In this document: piece after piece, positions 34,917-44,132 of the stretch
How the letters are laid out: each line of letters opens with the position of its first letter
Numbering within the stretch: the first letter of the stretch is position 1
Translations under genes and position numbers: made by a program
The notes under the pieces: model-generated
What the model saw: the letters and a program-made list of their open reading frames with translations, nothing else
Database searches by the model: none
Told to the model about the DNA's origin: nothing
DNA from: Chitinophaga qingshengii
GTDB lineage: Bacteria; Bacteroidota; Bacteroidia; Chitinophagales; Chitinophagaceae
Reading direction: 5' to 3'
Length of the DNA: 64,000 nt
Assembly (NCBI RefSeq): GCF_014529935.1
Contig: NZ_JACVFC010000002.1
Coordinates: 992,001 to 1,056,000, forward strand

Positions 34917-36209
34917 TTACGGTTCGTCAGTTTGCACAGGTGGTGTCACCAGCACCTTGTCTATACGGTGAGCATCCATATCCACTATTTCAAATTCAAA
35001 ACCACGCCAGAGGAACTTCTCTCCTGTTTTGGGTATATGTTCGAGGTGATGCAGGATAAATCCGGCCAGGGTATCAAAGTCCTGTTCAAATTCGTTCATC
35101 CAGTCTTCCTTGTCAAATTCTGCCAGGAAATCGTAAAAGGGTATCTGGGCATCTACCAGCCAGGAGCCGTCGTCGCGGAGTACCATTTCATAATCGTCTG
35201 CTTCTTCGGTTTCCGGCATATCCCCGACTATCGCTTCGAGAATATCGTTGAGCGTGATCATACCCAGAAACGTGCCATATTCATCGACGATAAACGCGGC
35301 ATGTACGTGTGTTTCCTTAAACTTTTCCAGTACCTGATAAGCGGTATTGTTTTCCGGTACGAACAGGGGTTTGCGGATAATCTGTGTCAGCGGCGTGGAT
35401 TTGCCGCTTACGCCATACAGGTCCTTGATAGATACAATACCTTTGATACTGTCTATCTGTCCTTCACATACTGGATATACGCTATGCAGGCTCTCATGAA
35501 TTTTTTGCTGATAGGTGGCCGGTGGCTCATTGATATCCAGCCAGGTAATATCGTTTCGGTAGGTCATCAGCGAAGTGATGTTCCGGTCGCCCAGGTGAAA
35601 CACCCGTTCAATGATTTCCTGTTCCGTTTCTTCAATAGCGCCGGAAGTAGTGCCTTCATTGATGATAGCCTTGATTTCTTCTTCTGTCACCTGCGATCCT
35701 TCGGGCTGCAGGTTAAATATTTTTACCAACACGTTGGTGGAGGCGGTTAACAACCAAATGAACGGGAAAGTAAGCCAGGAGACCACCTGCATGGGTTTGG
35801 CCATCCTTTTGGCGATGGCTTCGGGTCTGGCACTGCCCAATCTTTTGGGTACCAGTTCGCCCAATACCAGCAAAAAATAAGTGATAATGATAACAACGAT
35901 AATGGTAGCGAGCAGGTTGCTATAAACGGCAACTGCAGGAAACTGGCTGAGCCAGACGGCCACTTCGTCCTTGAGGGTTTCTCCGGAATAAATACCGATG
36001 AAAATACCAATGAACGTAAGACCGATTTGAACGGTAGAAAGAAATGTGTCCGGATTGTTGGCCAGCTTCAGTGCTGCCTTTGCTTTTTCATCCCCTTTAT
36101 TGGCTTGTTGTTCCAGTCGGCTCTTGCGGGCCGAGACCAATGCCGTCTCCGACATTGCGAAAATGCCGTTGACTAAAATAAGGATGAGGATAATGACGAC
36201 GACTTCCAT
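34917..36209 (-). CDS. CNNM/CorC (hemolysin-type) transporter with CBS pair
   Basis: 430 residues. The N-terminal DUF21/CNNM membrane domain begins EVVVIILILILVNGIFAMSETALVSARKSR, the family hallmark, with three to four helices. A CBS pair follows (residues ~210-340; e.g. DINEPPATYQ and FIVDEYGTFLGMITLNDILEAIVGD) and a C-terminal CorC_HlyC domain. The family moves or regulates Mg2+ or Co2+. It is cotranscribed with the ZIP transporter upstream (24 bp), suggesting a shared metal theme. Not part of the pigment cluster: 154 bp and a promoter separate them. Confidence 0.92.
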   Translation of the reverse strand: MEVVVIILILILVNGIFAMSETALVSARKSRLEQQANKGDEKAKAALKLANNPDTFLSTVQIGLTFIGIFIGIYSGETLKDEVAVWLSQFPAVAVYSNLLATIIVVIIITYFLLVLGELVPKRLGSARPEAIAKRMAKPMQVVSWLTFPFIWLLTASTNVLVKIFNLQPEGSQVTEEEIKAIINEGTTSGAIEETEQEIIERVFHLGDRNITSLMTYRNDITWLDINEPPATYQQKIHESLHSVYPVCEGQIDSIKGIVSIKDLYGVSGKSTPLTQIIRKPLFVPENNTAYQVLEKFKETHVHAAFIVDEYGTFLGMITLNDILEAIVGDMPETEEADDYEMVLRDDGSWLVDAQIPFYDFLAEFDKEDWMNEFEQDFDTLAGFILHHLEHIPKTGEKFLWRGFEFEIVDMDAHRIDKVLVTPPVQTDEP

Positions 36210-36233
36210 GATTTAAAGCCTAAAAATAAAAAA

Positions 36234-36965
36234 TTATTCAAATATCAATGTAAGAAATGCCAGCACCAGTCCGCTCGCAATGGCCAATACTTTCCGGCCG
36301 CTGAGTTCATGGTGTTTGGTTCCGCTTTCATAAAAAATGGTGGTGGAAATGTGCAGAAATGCTCCGATCACCAGTGCCACCACATACAGCAGGTAATGCG
36401 ATACCAGCTCAAAGCGGTTGCCCATCCACCAGGCGAGTATGCCAGCCAGCGGGGTGACGATCGCAAAAGTGACCAATATCTGCCAGAGCTGTGACTTTGA
36501 CTTGTGCGCGTGTATCATCACCGTGATCAGCGTCAGCGCTTCCGGTATCTTATGCGCCGCTACGCCCATCATCAGGGAGGGTAAGGCCGACTGGTCTTCA
36601 TATTTGAAGCCCAGCGGGATACCTTCCATAAAAGCGTGAATGGAAAGCCCCAGCAGCAGTGGTGTAACAGCAATATGGTGGTGGTTTTCGCCCGGCAGGT
36701 GACTATGGCCGTGTTCCATGCCATGCGACAGCTGTTGCAGGAACACCTGCAGGAAAAATCCCAGCACAATGTAAATACCGGCGTTATGGCCCAGTTCATG
36801 GTATACTTCCGGCAGGAGGTGCATGATGGTCACCCCAAACAGGAAAGCACCTGTGAAAGCCAGCAGGTAGATGGTAAAATTAGCGTTGATACGCCGGATC
36901 GTCATGGGGATAATCCCACCAACGAGCGTAGCCAACAGTATGAGTATCAGATATGTCCAGTTCAT
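36234..36965 (-). CDS. ZIP family metal transporter
   Basis: 243 residues, about eight membrane helices. The intramembrane metal sites are visible: SIHAFMEGIPLG in the fourth helix and AAHKIPEALTL in the fifth. A His-rich cytoplasmic loop (HGMEHGHSHLPGENHHH) lies between the two halves, as usual in ZIPs. It imports Zn2+ or Fe2+/Mn2+. Start overlaps the stop of the PAP2 phosphatase gene by 4 bp. Confidence 0.92.
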   Translation of the reverse strand: MNWTYLILILLATLVGGIIPMTIRRINANFTIYLLAFTGAFLFGVTIMHLLPEVYHELGHNAGIYIVLGFFLQVFLQQLSHGMEHGHSHLPGENHHHIAVTPLLLGLSIHAFMEGIPLGFKYEDQSALPSLMMGVAAHKIPEALTLITVMIHAHKSKSQLWQILVTFAIVTPLAGILAWWMGNRFELVSHYLLYVVALVIGAFLHISTTIFYESGTKHHELSGRKVLAIASGLVLAFLTLIFE

Positions 36966-37540
36966 GATATTGCTTCAGGCTCCAGTCTTATGCGGCGCTG
37001 GAAAAAACTGCCGCTCAGCAGCCCGATCAGGGCGCCCAGTAAGCCACCTCCCACTACATCCAGCGGGTAATGCACGCCTACATATATCTGTGCATAGCCG
37101 ATAAGGGCTGCCCACAGGAAAAACAACCAGGTGTACCGGCCAAAGGCTGATTTTAAAGTTAAGAAACAAAACGTCGCTAACGCAAAATGGTTCGCGGCGT
37201 GGTTGGAGGTAAAACTACCGCTCATAGGGCAATACGATACCAGCACGCGCGCATAATGCGACACAACCGGGTCGCGGCAGGGCCTGATACGGCCAAAAGC
37301 CTGTTTCATATACAGGCTGCTCTGGTCGGCCAGGGCAAAACACAACAGGAAAAAGAGCATCCAGAAGAAACCTTTCCAGCCGTAGTTAATAGTGGCAAAC
37401 AACCCCAGGAACAGATATAATGGCGCCCACACATAAGGCTCCCGCACAAACGGCAGGATCACATCCAGTACCGCATTGTGCCATTGCCCATTGATATGGA
37501 AAAACAAGCGAAGGTCCTGTTTCAGGATACTTTCAAGCAT
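36962..37540 (-). CDS. PAP2-family membrane phosphatase
   Basis: 192 residues, five to six helices. All three phosphatase motifs are present: KQAFGRIRP (KX6RP), SGSFTSNHA (the usual PSGH variant) and the late HYPLDVVGG. The family dephosphorylates undecaprenyl pyrophosphate or phosphatidate; a role in recycling undecaprenyl carrier is plausible. Two base pairs separate it from the methyltransferase gene upstream, and it overlaps the ZIP gene by 4 bp. Confidence 0.9.
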   Translation of the reverse strand: MLESILKQDLRLFFHINGQWHNAVLDVILPFVREPYVWAPLYLFLGLFATINYGWKGFFWMLFFLLCFALADQSSLYMKQAFGRIRPCRDPVVSHYARVLVSYCPMSGSFTSNHAANHFALATFCFLTLKSAFGRYTWLFFLWAALIGYAQIYVGVHYPLDVVGGGLLGALIGLLSGSFFQRRIRLEPEAIS

Positions 37541-37542
37541 GG

Positions 37543-38292
37543 CTAAGGTTTTTGAGCAATGAGGACCATACGTGGTGAACGTTGCTCGTCATAACTGTTA
37601 AAATGATAATCTCCGAAAATTTCCGTGATAACCAGCCCCTGTTTGGCGAACATACGCTCAAAATCCGCGCGGGTAAAGGCATTTACGCTCTCCGCGAAGG
37701 TGGCCCTTCTCATCAGGGTTTTGTCGAGAATATTAATTTTTTTGAGGAATTTATGATTTTTCACCTCCCGGCGGATGTCAAACACCACATTATCTTTCTC
37801 CTTCACCTCATCGTATACCAGGTGGGACTCCACGTAAGGACTGTTCAGATAGTCCAGCACCAGTTTACCACCGGGCCGCAGCGCGTTGGCCAGGGTACGC
37901 AACGCGTTGTCATTGTCGCGCTGTGATTCGAAATAACCGAAACTGGTAAAGAAATTAAATACCACATCGAAGTAGTTGACACGGAAAGGCAGGCGCATAT
38001 CATGCTGGAAGAAGCTCAGGTGTTCATTTTCCAGCTTTTTGGCGACATTAATGCTTTCTATGGAGAGATCTATGCCGGTGACGGTATATCCTTTGTCCGC
38101 CAGGTATTTGGCATGACGGCCCCTTCCACAGGCCACGTCCAGCATTTCTGCGTGGGCAGGTGGCTGCAGGTACGCCAGCAGCTTGTCAATAAAGGCTGCT
38201 GCTTCCTGCTCGTCGCGATGATCGTAGAGCAGGTGGTAGTAAGGAGAATTGAACCAATCTTTAAACCAGCTTTTGTCTATATCTATATCCAT
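37543..38292 (-). CDS. Class I SAM-dependent methyltransferase
   Basis: 249 residues. The SAM site is LDVACGRGRHAKYLADKGYTVTG, with FNFFTSFGYF as motif IV region. It belongs to the Methyltransf_25-like small-molecule group; the substrate is not readable. It begins 28 bp after the LTA-synthase-like gene and is followed 2 bp later by PAP2, so it is in the same transcript. Confidence 0.87.
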   Translation of the reverse strand: MDIDIDKSWFKDWFNSPYYHLLYDHRDEQEAAAFIDKLLAYLQPPAHAEMLDVACGRGRHAKYLADKGYTVTGIDLSIESINVAKKLENEHLSFFQHDMRLPFRVNYFDVVFNFFTSFGYFESQRDNDNALRTLANALRPGGKLVLDYLNSPYVESHLVYDEVKEKDNVVFDIRREVKNHKFLKKINILDKTLMRRATFAESVNAFTRADFERMFAKQGLVITEIFGDYHFNSYDEQRSPRMVLIAQKP

Positions 38293-38320
38293 AACAATTC
38301 AATCGTGCCAGTGGCAAATA

Positions 38321-40339
38321 TTATTTTTTATTATTAAACATCAAATATCGCGTGCTTTCGTAGAAGCCGCGTGTTAAATTATCCAGATTTTTTGCGGTGT
38401 CCGCCTTTTCGGCCTGTATGTTCTTCAGCGGATCGCCTTTCAGGTCGTACAGGGCGGTGGCGTGGGTGGTCATGTTTATCTCATAGAGGTATTGATCGCC
38501 GATTATGCTGTAGTAAGGCTGCTGATTACGCAGGTAAGTCACAAATACGTATTTGTCGTTTACCCGGGTACTGTCGAACAGGTTGGTACCCAGCGTATAG
38601 TTTTTATAGGGTAACCCTACCATGCTGGCCATGGTGGGGTATACATCCAGCAGGCTGCCGGGCGTACTGATCACCTGGGGCGCCACATGGCCGGGGCTGT
38701 ACATAAATGCGGTAACATGTACCCCGCCGGTAGCCAGTTCATATTCCGGCAGCGGCATAAACGTGTAAGGATTGAGGATGCAGTTGTGGTCACCGAAGAA
38801 CATGAAGACAGTATTGTTGAGATAACCATCTTTACGCGCCATGTCTATGAGGTGGCCCACATTATAATCTTCATACCGCAGGGCGTTGAACTGATCGATA
38901 GACACGAAGCCGGATTTTTTGAATTTGGCCATATCGATGTCTTTTTCGGTCAGCTTTTTAAAGTCGCCTGCCCCGCTGGTGGTAGTATACGGCGGGTGGT
39001 TATCTGCCAGCTGCAGGAAAGCCACGAACGGTTTTTTCTGGTCGTTGTTGGCTTTGAAGATTTCGCTGGCCTCAGTGATCAGGTCGTAGTCGGAGATACC
39101 CCACACATCGGCCTTTGCGGACTTATACATGCCTTCCTCGTGTATATTGATGCCTTCCACGTTGTTGGTAAATACCGCGCGGATATTAGCCCAGTTAGTG
39201 TTTCCACCGAGCAGGTATAGTTTTTCGTAGCCTTTGAACTGGTCCAGGATAATACGCTGGTCCAGCATTTTAGGGTGACGGCTGGCTGTTTTCACAGCCG
39301 TAATGTCCGGCAGGCCGGTAGTGACGCCGAAAACGGTTTTCGCCGTGCTGATAGCCGGTACGTAGAAGTTTTTGAAGAGGATACCGCTATCGGCCAGGCG
39401 TTGCATATTGGGCGTAGCCTGCATGGGGTTGTTGTACAGGCTGGTAGGCGCTGCCCCGGTAGATTCCAGCATGACCAGCACCACATTAAGTTTGGGTTTG
39501 GAAGCATCGCCGGGAACGGTGCGTACGAAATTCAGCTTATCGGCATCTGGCTGATCTACCTTCAGGTAGTTGGCGATAGCCGGATAATATTTCCGGGTGA
39601 GGTTGATATCATAGGTATCGCCCTCTACCGAGAAGTTGGAGGCGAAATACAGGATGGGATTGAGTCCCAGGCTGGTAACGCCATTGTCACGGGTGAACAT
39701 GGCCTGGCTCCAGCGCAGCGGAAAATAGGCGAAATTGCCATAGATACCGGCCGCGACCAGCAGGGTGAGTGCCGTTACATAGCCGGTAAAGGGCCAGTTG
39801 CGGAGGTATACCGGGGGCTGGGCCGCAAAACGTTTCCAGGTGCGGATTTGCAGGCGTAGCAGCAGGAACAGGAATACGAAGATACCCAGGAAACCACGTA
39901 CTACCGGGTAGCTCTGCCATACCATGCGGGCGTTGTCCGCCCGTTCTCCTTTCGCCAGGAAACGCAGGATGGAAGGATCTAACCGGATACCGAGATAATC
40001 GTAGTGGCCCAGGTCGAGTATATATAATAAGGTGAGGCCGGTAAAAACGGCGACCAGGTAAACCGTCATTGCTTTACGTATAGCCTTCGACGTAAAAAAA
40101 CAGTTACGGGCGATAACGGCCGTCAGGGCGACAGGTATCACCAGGATAAGTGCCAGCCGGAGATCGAATTTGGTGCCCAGGTACCATGCTTTGATAATAT
40201 CGGCGCTGCTGGTAATGGTGGTCTTAAAAAAGAACAGGTAAAAAACGAGCCTGAACATCACCATCAACAGGAAGAGATAGAGCGTTTGAACAAGCACATA
40301 ACGAATATACCGGGGTATATTCTTCCAAAAGTATTGCAT
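38321..40339 (-). CDS. LTA synthase-like membrane sulfatase/phosphotransferase
   Basis: 672 residues from the ATG at 40339 (MQYFWKNIPRYIRYV); an earlier in-frame start would add a non-conserved 27-residue tail across the promoter region. Five N-terminal helices precede a periplasmic sulfatase-fold domain with VVLVMLESTGA, AISTAKTVFGVTTG (the Thr of KT is the likely nucleophile) and MFFGDHNC (metal-binding Asp-His). Gram-negative members transfer phosphoglycerol or phosphoethanolamine groups to glycans or lipids, as no teichoic acid is made. It heads the operon with the methyltransferase, PAP2, ZIP and CNNM genes. Confidence 0.9.
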   Translation of the reverse strand: MQYFWKNIPRYIRYVLVQTLYLFLLMVMFRLVFYLFFFKTTITSSADIIKAWYLGTKFDLRLALILVIPVALTAVIARNCFFTSKAIRKAMTVYLVAVFTGLTLLYILDLGHYDYLGIRLDPSILRFLAKGERADNARMVWQSYPVVRGFLGIFVFLFLLLRLQIRTWKRFAAQPPVYLRNWPFTGYVTALTLLVAAGIYGNFAYFPLRWSQAMFTRDNGVTSLGLNPILYFASNFSVEGDTYDINLTRKYYPAIANYLKVDQPDADKLNFVRTVPGDASKPKLNVVLVMLESTGAAPTSLYNNPMQATPNMQRLADSGILFKNFYVPAISTAKTVFGVTTGLPDITAVKTASRHPKMLDQRIILDQFKGYEKLYLLGGNTNWANIRAVFTNNVEGINIHEEGMYKSAKADVWGISDYDLITEASEIFKANNDQKKPFVAFLQLADNHPPYTTTSGAGDFKKLTEKDIDMAKFKKSGFVSIDQFNALRYEDYNVGHLIDMARKDGYLNNTVFMFFGDHNCILNPYTFMPLPEYELATGGVHVTAFMYSPGHVAPQVISTPGSLLDVYPTMASMVGLPYKNYTLGTNLFDSTRVNDKYVFVTYLRNQQPYYSIIGDQYLYEINMTTHATALYDLKGDPLKNIQAEKADTAKNLDNLTRGFYESTRYLMFNNKK

Positions 40340-40373
40340 GCAACGTATAGCTGTTTTTTTAAAAGCGTAGCTG

Positions 40374-40381
40374 CAAATATA
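40374..40381 (-). promoter_or_regulatory. -7 box for the LTA-synthase-like operon
   Basis: Minus-strand TATATTTG matches TAnnTTTG and lies 34 bp before the ATG at 40339. No matching -33 TTTG is found at 19-21 bp. Confidence 0.45.
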
Positions 40382-40465
40382 GTGAAAACTGAACGGGGAA
40401 ATGGGTCGATCTGCCGGCAAGGTTGCTCATCTTTTCATAATTAGGAAATCTGGAACGGTTTTTTT

Positions 40466-40473
40466 TATATTTG
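40466..40473 (+). promoter_or_regulatory. -7 box for glmM
   Basis: TATATTTG matches TAnnTTTG, 23 bp before the GTG start at 40497. The -33 region is weak. Together with the box at 40374 it forms a divergent promoter pair. Confidence 0.45.
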
Positions 40474-40496
40474 CCTTCCTTAAAAAATTGAATCTC

Positions 40497-41876
40497 GTGG
40501 CACTGATCAAATCAATATCCGGTATTCGCGGAACCATAGGCGGCAAGCCGGGTGAAGGACTCTCTCCTCTTGATGTAGTAAAGTTCACCGCAGCTTACGG
40601 CACCTGGCTTTCCCGCCAGACCGACAACCGCAAAGTGGTAATAGGCCGTGATGGCCGTATTTCCGGCGAAATGGTGAAAAACCTGGTAGTATCCACGCTC
40701 AACGGCCTTGGCATCGATGTTGTTGATCTGGGCCTGTCTACTACGCCTACAGTAGAAATTGCTGTTAAAATGGAAAATGCCGCCGGTGGTATCATCCTTA
40801 CCGCCAGCCATAATCCGAAAGAATGGAATGCGCTGAAACTGCTGAATGCGGAAGGCGAATTCATTTCCGGCGAAGACGGCGCAGCACTGCTCGACATTGC
40901 AGAAAGGGAAGATTTCACTTTCGTGGATGTAAACAAGCTCGGCACCTACACACAGGACGATTCTTACCTGCAAAAACATGTAGACCTGGTAGTAAACTAT
41001 CCCCTGGTGGATGTGGCTGCTATTAAGGAGCGTAATTTTAAAATTGTGGTAGACGCCGTTAACTCTACCGGCTCCCTGTTTGTACCGCCGTTGCTGAAAG
41101 CGCTGGGCGTAAACGAAGTGGAAGTACTGTTTCCGGAAGTGACAGGTAAATTCGCCCATAACCCGGAACCACTGGCAGAGAACCTGACTGCGCTGTCCAA
41201 CGAAGTCAATAAATCCAATGCCGACCTGGGCATCGCTGTAGATCCGGACGTTGACCGTCTCTGCTTTGTGTGTGAAGACGGCAGCATGTTTGGTGAAGAA
41301 TATACCCTGGTAGCCGTAGCGGACTATGTACTCAGCAAACGCAAGGGCAATACGGTTTCCAACATGTCTTCCACCCAGGCATTAAAAGATGTGACGCTGA
41401 AAAACGGCGGTCAGTACAATCCTTCTGCCGTAGGTGAAGTGAATGTGGTACGGAAAATGAAAGAAACCAATGCCGTGATCGGTGGCGAAGGCAATGGCGG
41501 TATCATTGTACCGGACCTGCACTACGGCCGCGATGCGCTCATCGGTATCGGTCTGTTCCTGACACACCTGGCCAACAGTAAAAAAAGCATCAAAGCGCTG
41601 CGTAACAGCTACCCGGATTATTTCATCTCCAAAAACAAAATCGAGCTGGATAAAGGGGTAGATGTAAAAACCATCTTCGAAAAAATCAAAGGCAAGTATA
41701 AAAATCAGCCGTTAAACACGGAAGACGGCCTGAAAATCGAATTCGATAAAGACTGGGTGCACCTGCGTACCTCCAATACGGAGCCTATTATCCGTATCTA
41801 CGCGGAGAGCCAGAATGAGACCACGGCAGATAATATTGCCAAAAGGATCATGCAGGACATCAAGGAATTTATGTAG
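40497..41876 (+). CDS. glmM: Phosphoglucosamine mutase (phosphohexomutase family)
   Basis: 459 residues. A GTG at 40497 gives the usual start VALIKSISGIRGTIGGKPG; upstream in-frame codons lie over the promoter. The four phosphohexomutase motifs are present: TASHNP with the phosphorylated Ser, DPDVDRLCF for Mg2+, GGEGNGGI for the sugar and LRTSNTEPIIRIYAE for the phosphate. It converts glucosamine-6-P to glucosamine-1-P for UDP-GlcNAc; a phosphomannomutase role is possible for this family. A terminator nested in a palindrome follows. Confidence 0.9.
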   Translation: MALIKSISGIRGTIGGKPGEGLSPLDVVKFTAAYGTWLSRQTDNRKVVIGRDGRISGEMVKNLVVSTLNGLGIDVVDLGLSTTPTVEIAVKMENAAGGIILTASHNPKEWNALKLLNAEGEFISGEDGAALLDIAEREDFTFVDVNKLGTYTQDDSYLQKHVDLVVNYPLVDVAAIKERNFKIVVDAVNSTGSLFVPPLLKALGVNEVEVLFPEVTGKFAHNPEPLAENLTALSNEVNKSNADLGIAVDPDVDRLCFVCEDGSMFGEEYTLVAVADYVLSKRKGNTVSNMSSTQALKDVTLKNGGQYNPSAVGEVNVVRKMKETNAVIGGEGNGGIIVPDLHYGRDALIGIGLFLTHLANSKKSIKALRNSYPDYFISKNKIELDKGVDVKTIFEKIKGKYKNQPLNTEDGLKIEFDKDWVHLRTSNTEPIIRIYAESQNETTADNIAKRIMQDIKEFM

Positions 41877-42016
41877 GGATTTTTTGATTTACGATTTTTT
41901 GATTTCGTAGATTGATAAAAAAGAAGACCGAAGCGGATAAATTCTGCTTCGGTCTTCTTTTTATTGGTGGTTTCGCTTTTATTCGCGAAATCAAAAAATC
42001 GTAAATCAAAAAATCC
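41877..42016. repeat. Perfect 31-bp inverted repeat flanking a terminator hairpin
   Basis: Arms 41877-41907 and 41986-42016 are exact reverse complements built from GATTTTTTGATTTACG-type units. Between them sits a 17-bp terminator stem. The arm sequence is close to that of 28548-28627, so the two are copies of one repeat type. Confidence 0.9.
41918..41962. terminator. Bidirectional terminator between glmM and the cysteine desulfurase gene
   Basis: 17-bp stem AAAAAGAAGACCGAAGC / GCTTCGGTCTTCTTTTT with an 11-nt loop. The A-run on one side and T-run on the other serve the two convergent genes. Confidence 0.9.
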
Positions 42017-42023
42017 TTAAATC

Positions 42024-43151
42024 CTATATCAGTTCCTTCAGTTTCGTGATCACAGTATCCACTTCTTCTTTTGTATTGTTTTTAGAGAAGGAGAAACGTA
42101 CGGCAATCTGGTTAGGATTGCTGTTGATAGCGCGGATCACATGAGAACCTGCGTTGGCGCCGGAGGTACAGGCACTGCCGCCGGAAGCGCAGATACCGTT
42201 GATATCCAGGTTAAACAGGATCATTTCACTTTTTTCTGATTTCGGGAAAGACACGTTCAATACCGTGTACAGGCTACGGCCGTGCAGGTCGCCATTGAAC
42301 ATGACGCCCGGGATATTTTTTTCCAGTTCGGCAGCCATGTATTTACGCAGTCCGTCAATGTACGCTTTGTGTTCTTCATGTTGTTCAGTGGCCAGTTCCA
42401 GTGCTTTGGCAAAACCGATAATACCATAGAGGTTCTCGGTACCGGCGCGCATATTGCGTTCCTGGCTGCCGCCCTGGATAAAGGGACTGATTTTCACGTT
42501 TTCGTTGATATACAGGATACCCACGCCTTTAGGGCCATGGAATTTATGTCCTGCCGCGGTAATGAAGTGCACCGGGGTGTTACGCAGATCGAACGGATAG
42601 TGCCCTACTGTTTGGACCGTATCAGAATGGAAGATCGCATCAAACTCTTTGCAGAGGGTGCCTACCGCGTGGATATCGATCAGGTTGCCGATCTCGTTGT
42701 TGGCGTGCATGAGGGTTACCAGGCATTTCTGACCGGCTTCTTCGAGCAGCTGACGGAGATGGTCCATGTCCACATGGCCGGAAGGCAATATTTTTACAAA
42801 TGACAGACCGATGCCGTCATGATGATGCAGGTGCTCTACGGTATGCAGCGTAGCATGGTGTTCGATCGGGGAAGAAATGATGTGTTTGCACCCCAGGTCT
42901 TTTACCGCCGCATTAATAGCCGTATTGCTGCTTTCTGTACCGCCAGAGGTGAAGAATATTTCTCCCGGATGTGCATTCAGTATTTTAGCGACGGATTTGC
43001 GCGCATTTTCGATACCCAGCCTGGTTTCTCTTCCGTAGGAGTAGATAGACGAAGGGTTTCCGAACTTTTCCGTCATATAAGGCAGCATGGCATCCAATAC
43101 CACCGGATCGAGAGCGGTGGTTGCTGCGTTGTCAAAATAAATTCTTTCCAA
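42024..43151 (-). CDS. Cysteine desulfurase (NifS/IscS family)
   Basis: 375 residues, PLP class V aminotransferase fold. The PLP lysine is K203 in AAGHKFHGPKG and the sulfur-accepting Cys is C328 in GGSACTSG. It opens with the typical IYFDNAATTALDPVV. It takes sulfur from cysteine for Fe-S clusters or tRNA thiolation; no iscU, sufE or mnmA gene is next to it, so the acceptor is unknown. Convergent with glmM across the shared terminator. Confidence 0.92.
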   Translation of the reverse strand: MERIYFDNAATTALDPVVLDAMLPYMTEKFGNPSSIYSYGRETRLGIENARKSVAKILNAHPGEIFFTSGGTESSNTAINAAVKDLGCKHIISSPIEHHATLHTVEHLHHHDGIGLSFVKILPSGHVDMDHLRQLLEEAGQKCLVTLMHANNEIGNLIDIHAVGTLCKEFDAIFHSDTVQTVGHYPFDLRNTPVHFITAAGHKFHGPKGVGILYINENVKISPFIQGGSQERNMRAGTENLYGIIGFAKALELATEQHEEHKAYIDGLRKYMAAELEKNIPGVMFNGDLHGRSLYTVLNVSFPKSEKSEMILFNLDINGICASGGSACTSGANAGSHVIRAINSNPNQIAVRFSFSKNNTKEEVDTVITKLKELI

Positions 43152-43421
43152 TGTTGGTGGTTTTTGATTAAGGCTTTTTGTAATGGTGCCACCAAAGTTC
43201 CGAAAAATTTGAATAGATTCATTTGGTTATTTTGATATTTGGTTATTTATCTATTGAATTACTCGGATATTAATTACATAAACAAATGATTATATATTCG
43301 TTTTGAATATATAAAAATAAAATATAAAAATATCTAAATATCAATTCCTATACAAAAGGTTCAAATAACACTATCAAATATTAAAATATCCAAATCCCTA
43401 AATATCAAAATCCGTAAATGT
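43152..43421. other. A/T-rich intergenic gap with short repeats and a hairpin
   Basis: 270 bp without a gene. TTTGGTTATTTTGATATTTGG (43222-43244) faces CAAATCCCTAAATATCAAAATCC near 43390-43413. A 9-bp palindrome TATATATTC-GTTTT-GAATATATA lies at 43291-43313. No clear promoter was found. Confidence 0.5.
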
Positions 43422-44132
43422 TCAGGAGTTTCTATTGATCAGATCATAGAACCGGTCGCGGTACCCATCACTGATAGGGATGGACTGGTTGGCGATCATC
43501 ACGGTATTTTTCTCCACCGAATTAATCTTATTGAGCGACACGAGGTAAGAGCGGTGTACGCGGATAAACTTATCGGCCGGCAGGCGGGTTTCGAATGATT
43601 TAAGGCTGCGCAGGGTAAGCACAGGCAGGTTAGGCGTATAAATTTTCGTATAGTCTTTCAGTGCTTCGATGAAAAGAATGTCTTCAAGATTGATCTTGAT
43701 GATTTTGTATTCTGTTTTGATAAAGATGTAATCATTGGTGAAAGCTGCTTCCAGCGGAGCGGTTTTCTGCTGATTGGCAGAGAGGACCTCTCTGGCCTTG
43801 GCCGTTGCTTTCAGGAACCGTTCAAAAGGCACCGGTTTCAGCAGGTAGTCCACCACGTCGAGGTTGAAGCCGTCCAGCGCATATTCCCCATAGGCCGTTG
43901 TAAAAATTACCATAGGCGGATATTTGAGGGACTTCAGGAACTGAATGCCGGTAATATCGGGCATTTTGATATCCAGGAATACCAGGTCCACCGGTTCCTC
44001 CTGGATAAAGCGCAGGGCATTGGCGGCATTTTCAAATTTACCGGCCAGCTGCAGGAAGGGCACTTTGCGGATATAATCTTCCAGGATTTCCAGGGCCAGG
44101 GGCTCATCATCCACAGCGATACACTTTATCAT
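43422..44132 (-). CDS. LytTR-family response regulator
   Basis: 236 residues. The receiver domain (1-~120) has the acidic pair VDDE, phosphoacceptor D54 (FLDIKMPD), Thr in FTTAYGEYA and Lys in LLKPVPFERF. The LytTR DNA-binding domain (~133-232) shows DILFIEALKDYTKIYT and KFIRVHRSYLVSLNKI. The start overlaps the stop of the sensor kinase gene by 4 bp (ATGA), so the two form a coupled pair. Targets are not evident. Confidence 0.93.
   Translation of the reverse strand: MIKCIAVDDEPLALEILEDYIRKVPFLQLAGKFENAANALRFIQEEPVDLVFLDIKMPDITGIQFLKSLKYPPMVIFTTAYGEYALDGFNLDVVDYLLKPVPFERFLKATAKAREVLSANQQKTAPLEAAFTNDYIFIKTEYKIIKINLEDILFIEALKDYTKIYTPNLPVLTLRSLKSFETRLPADKFIRVHRSYLVSLNKINSVEKNTVMIANQSIPISDGYRDRFYDLINRNS

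Noticed and set aside
36962..40339. Teichoic acid synthesis operon suggested by the LTA-synthase-like gene
   Set aside because: The organism is Gram-negative and no other teichoic-acid gene is present; the fold is shared with other phospho-group transferases.
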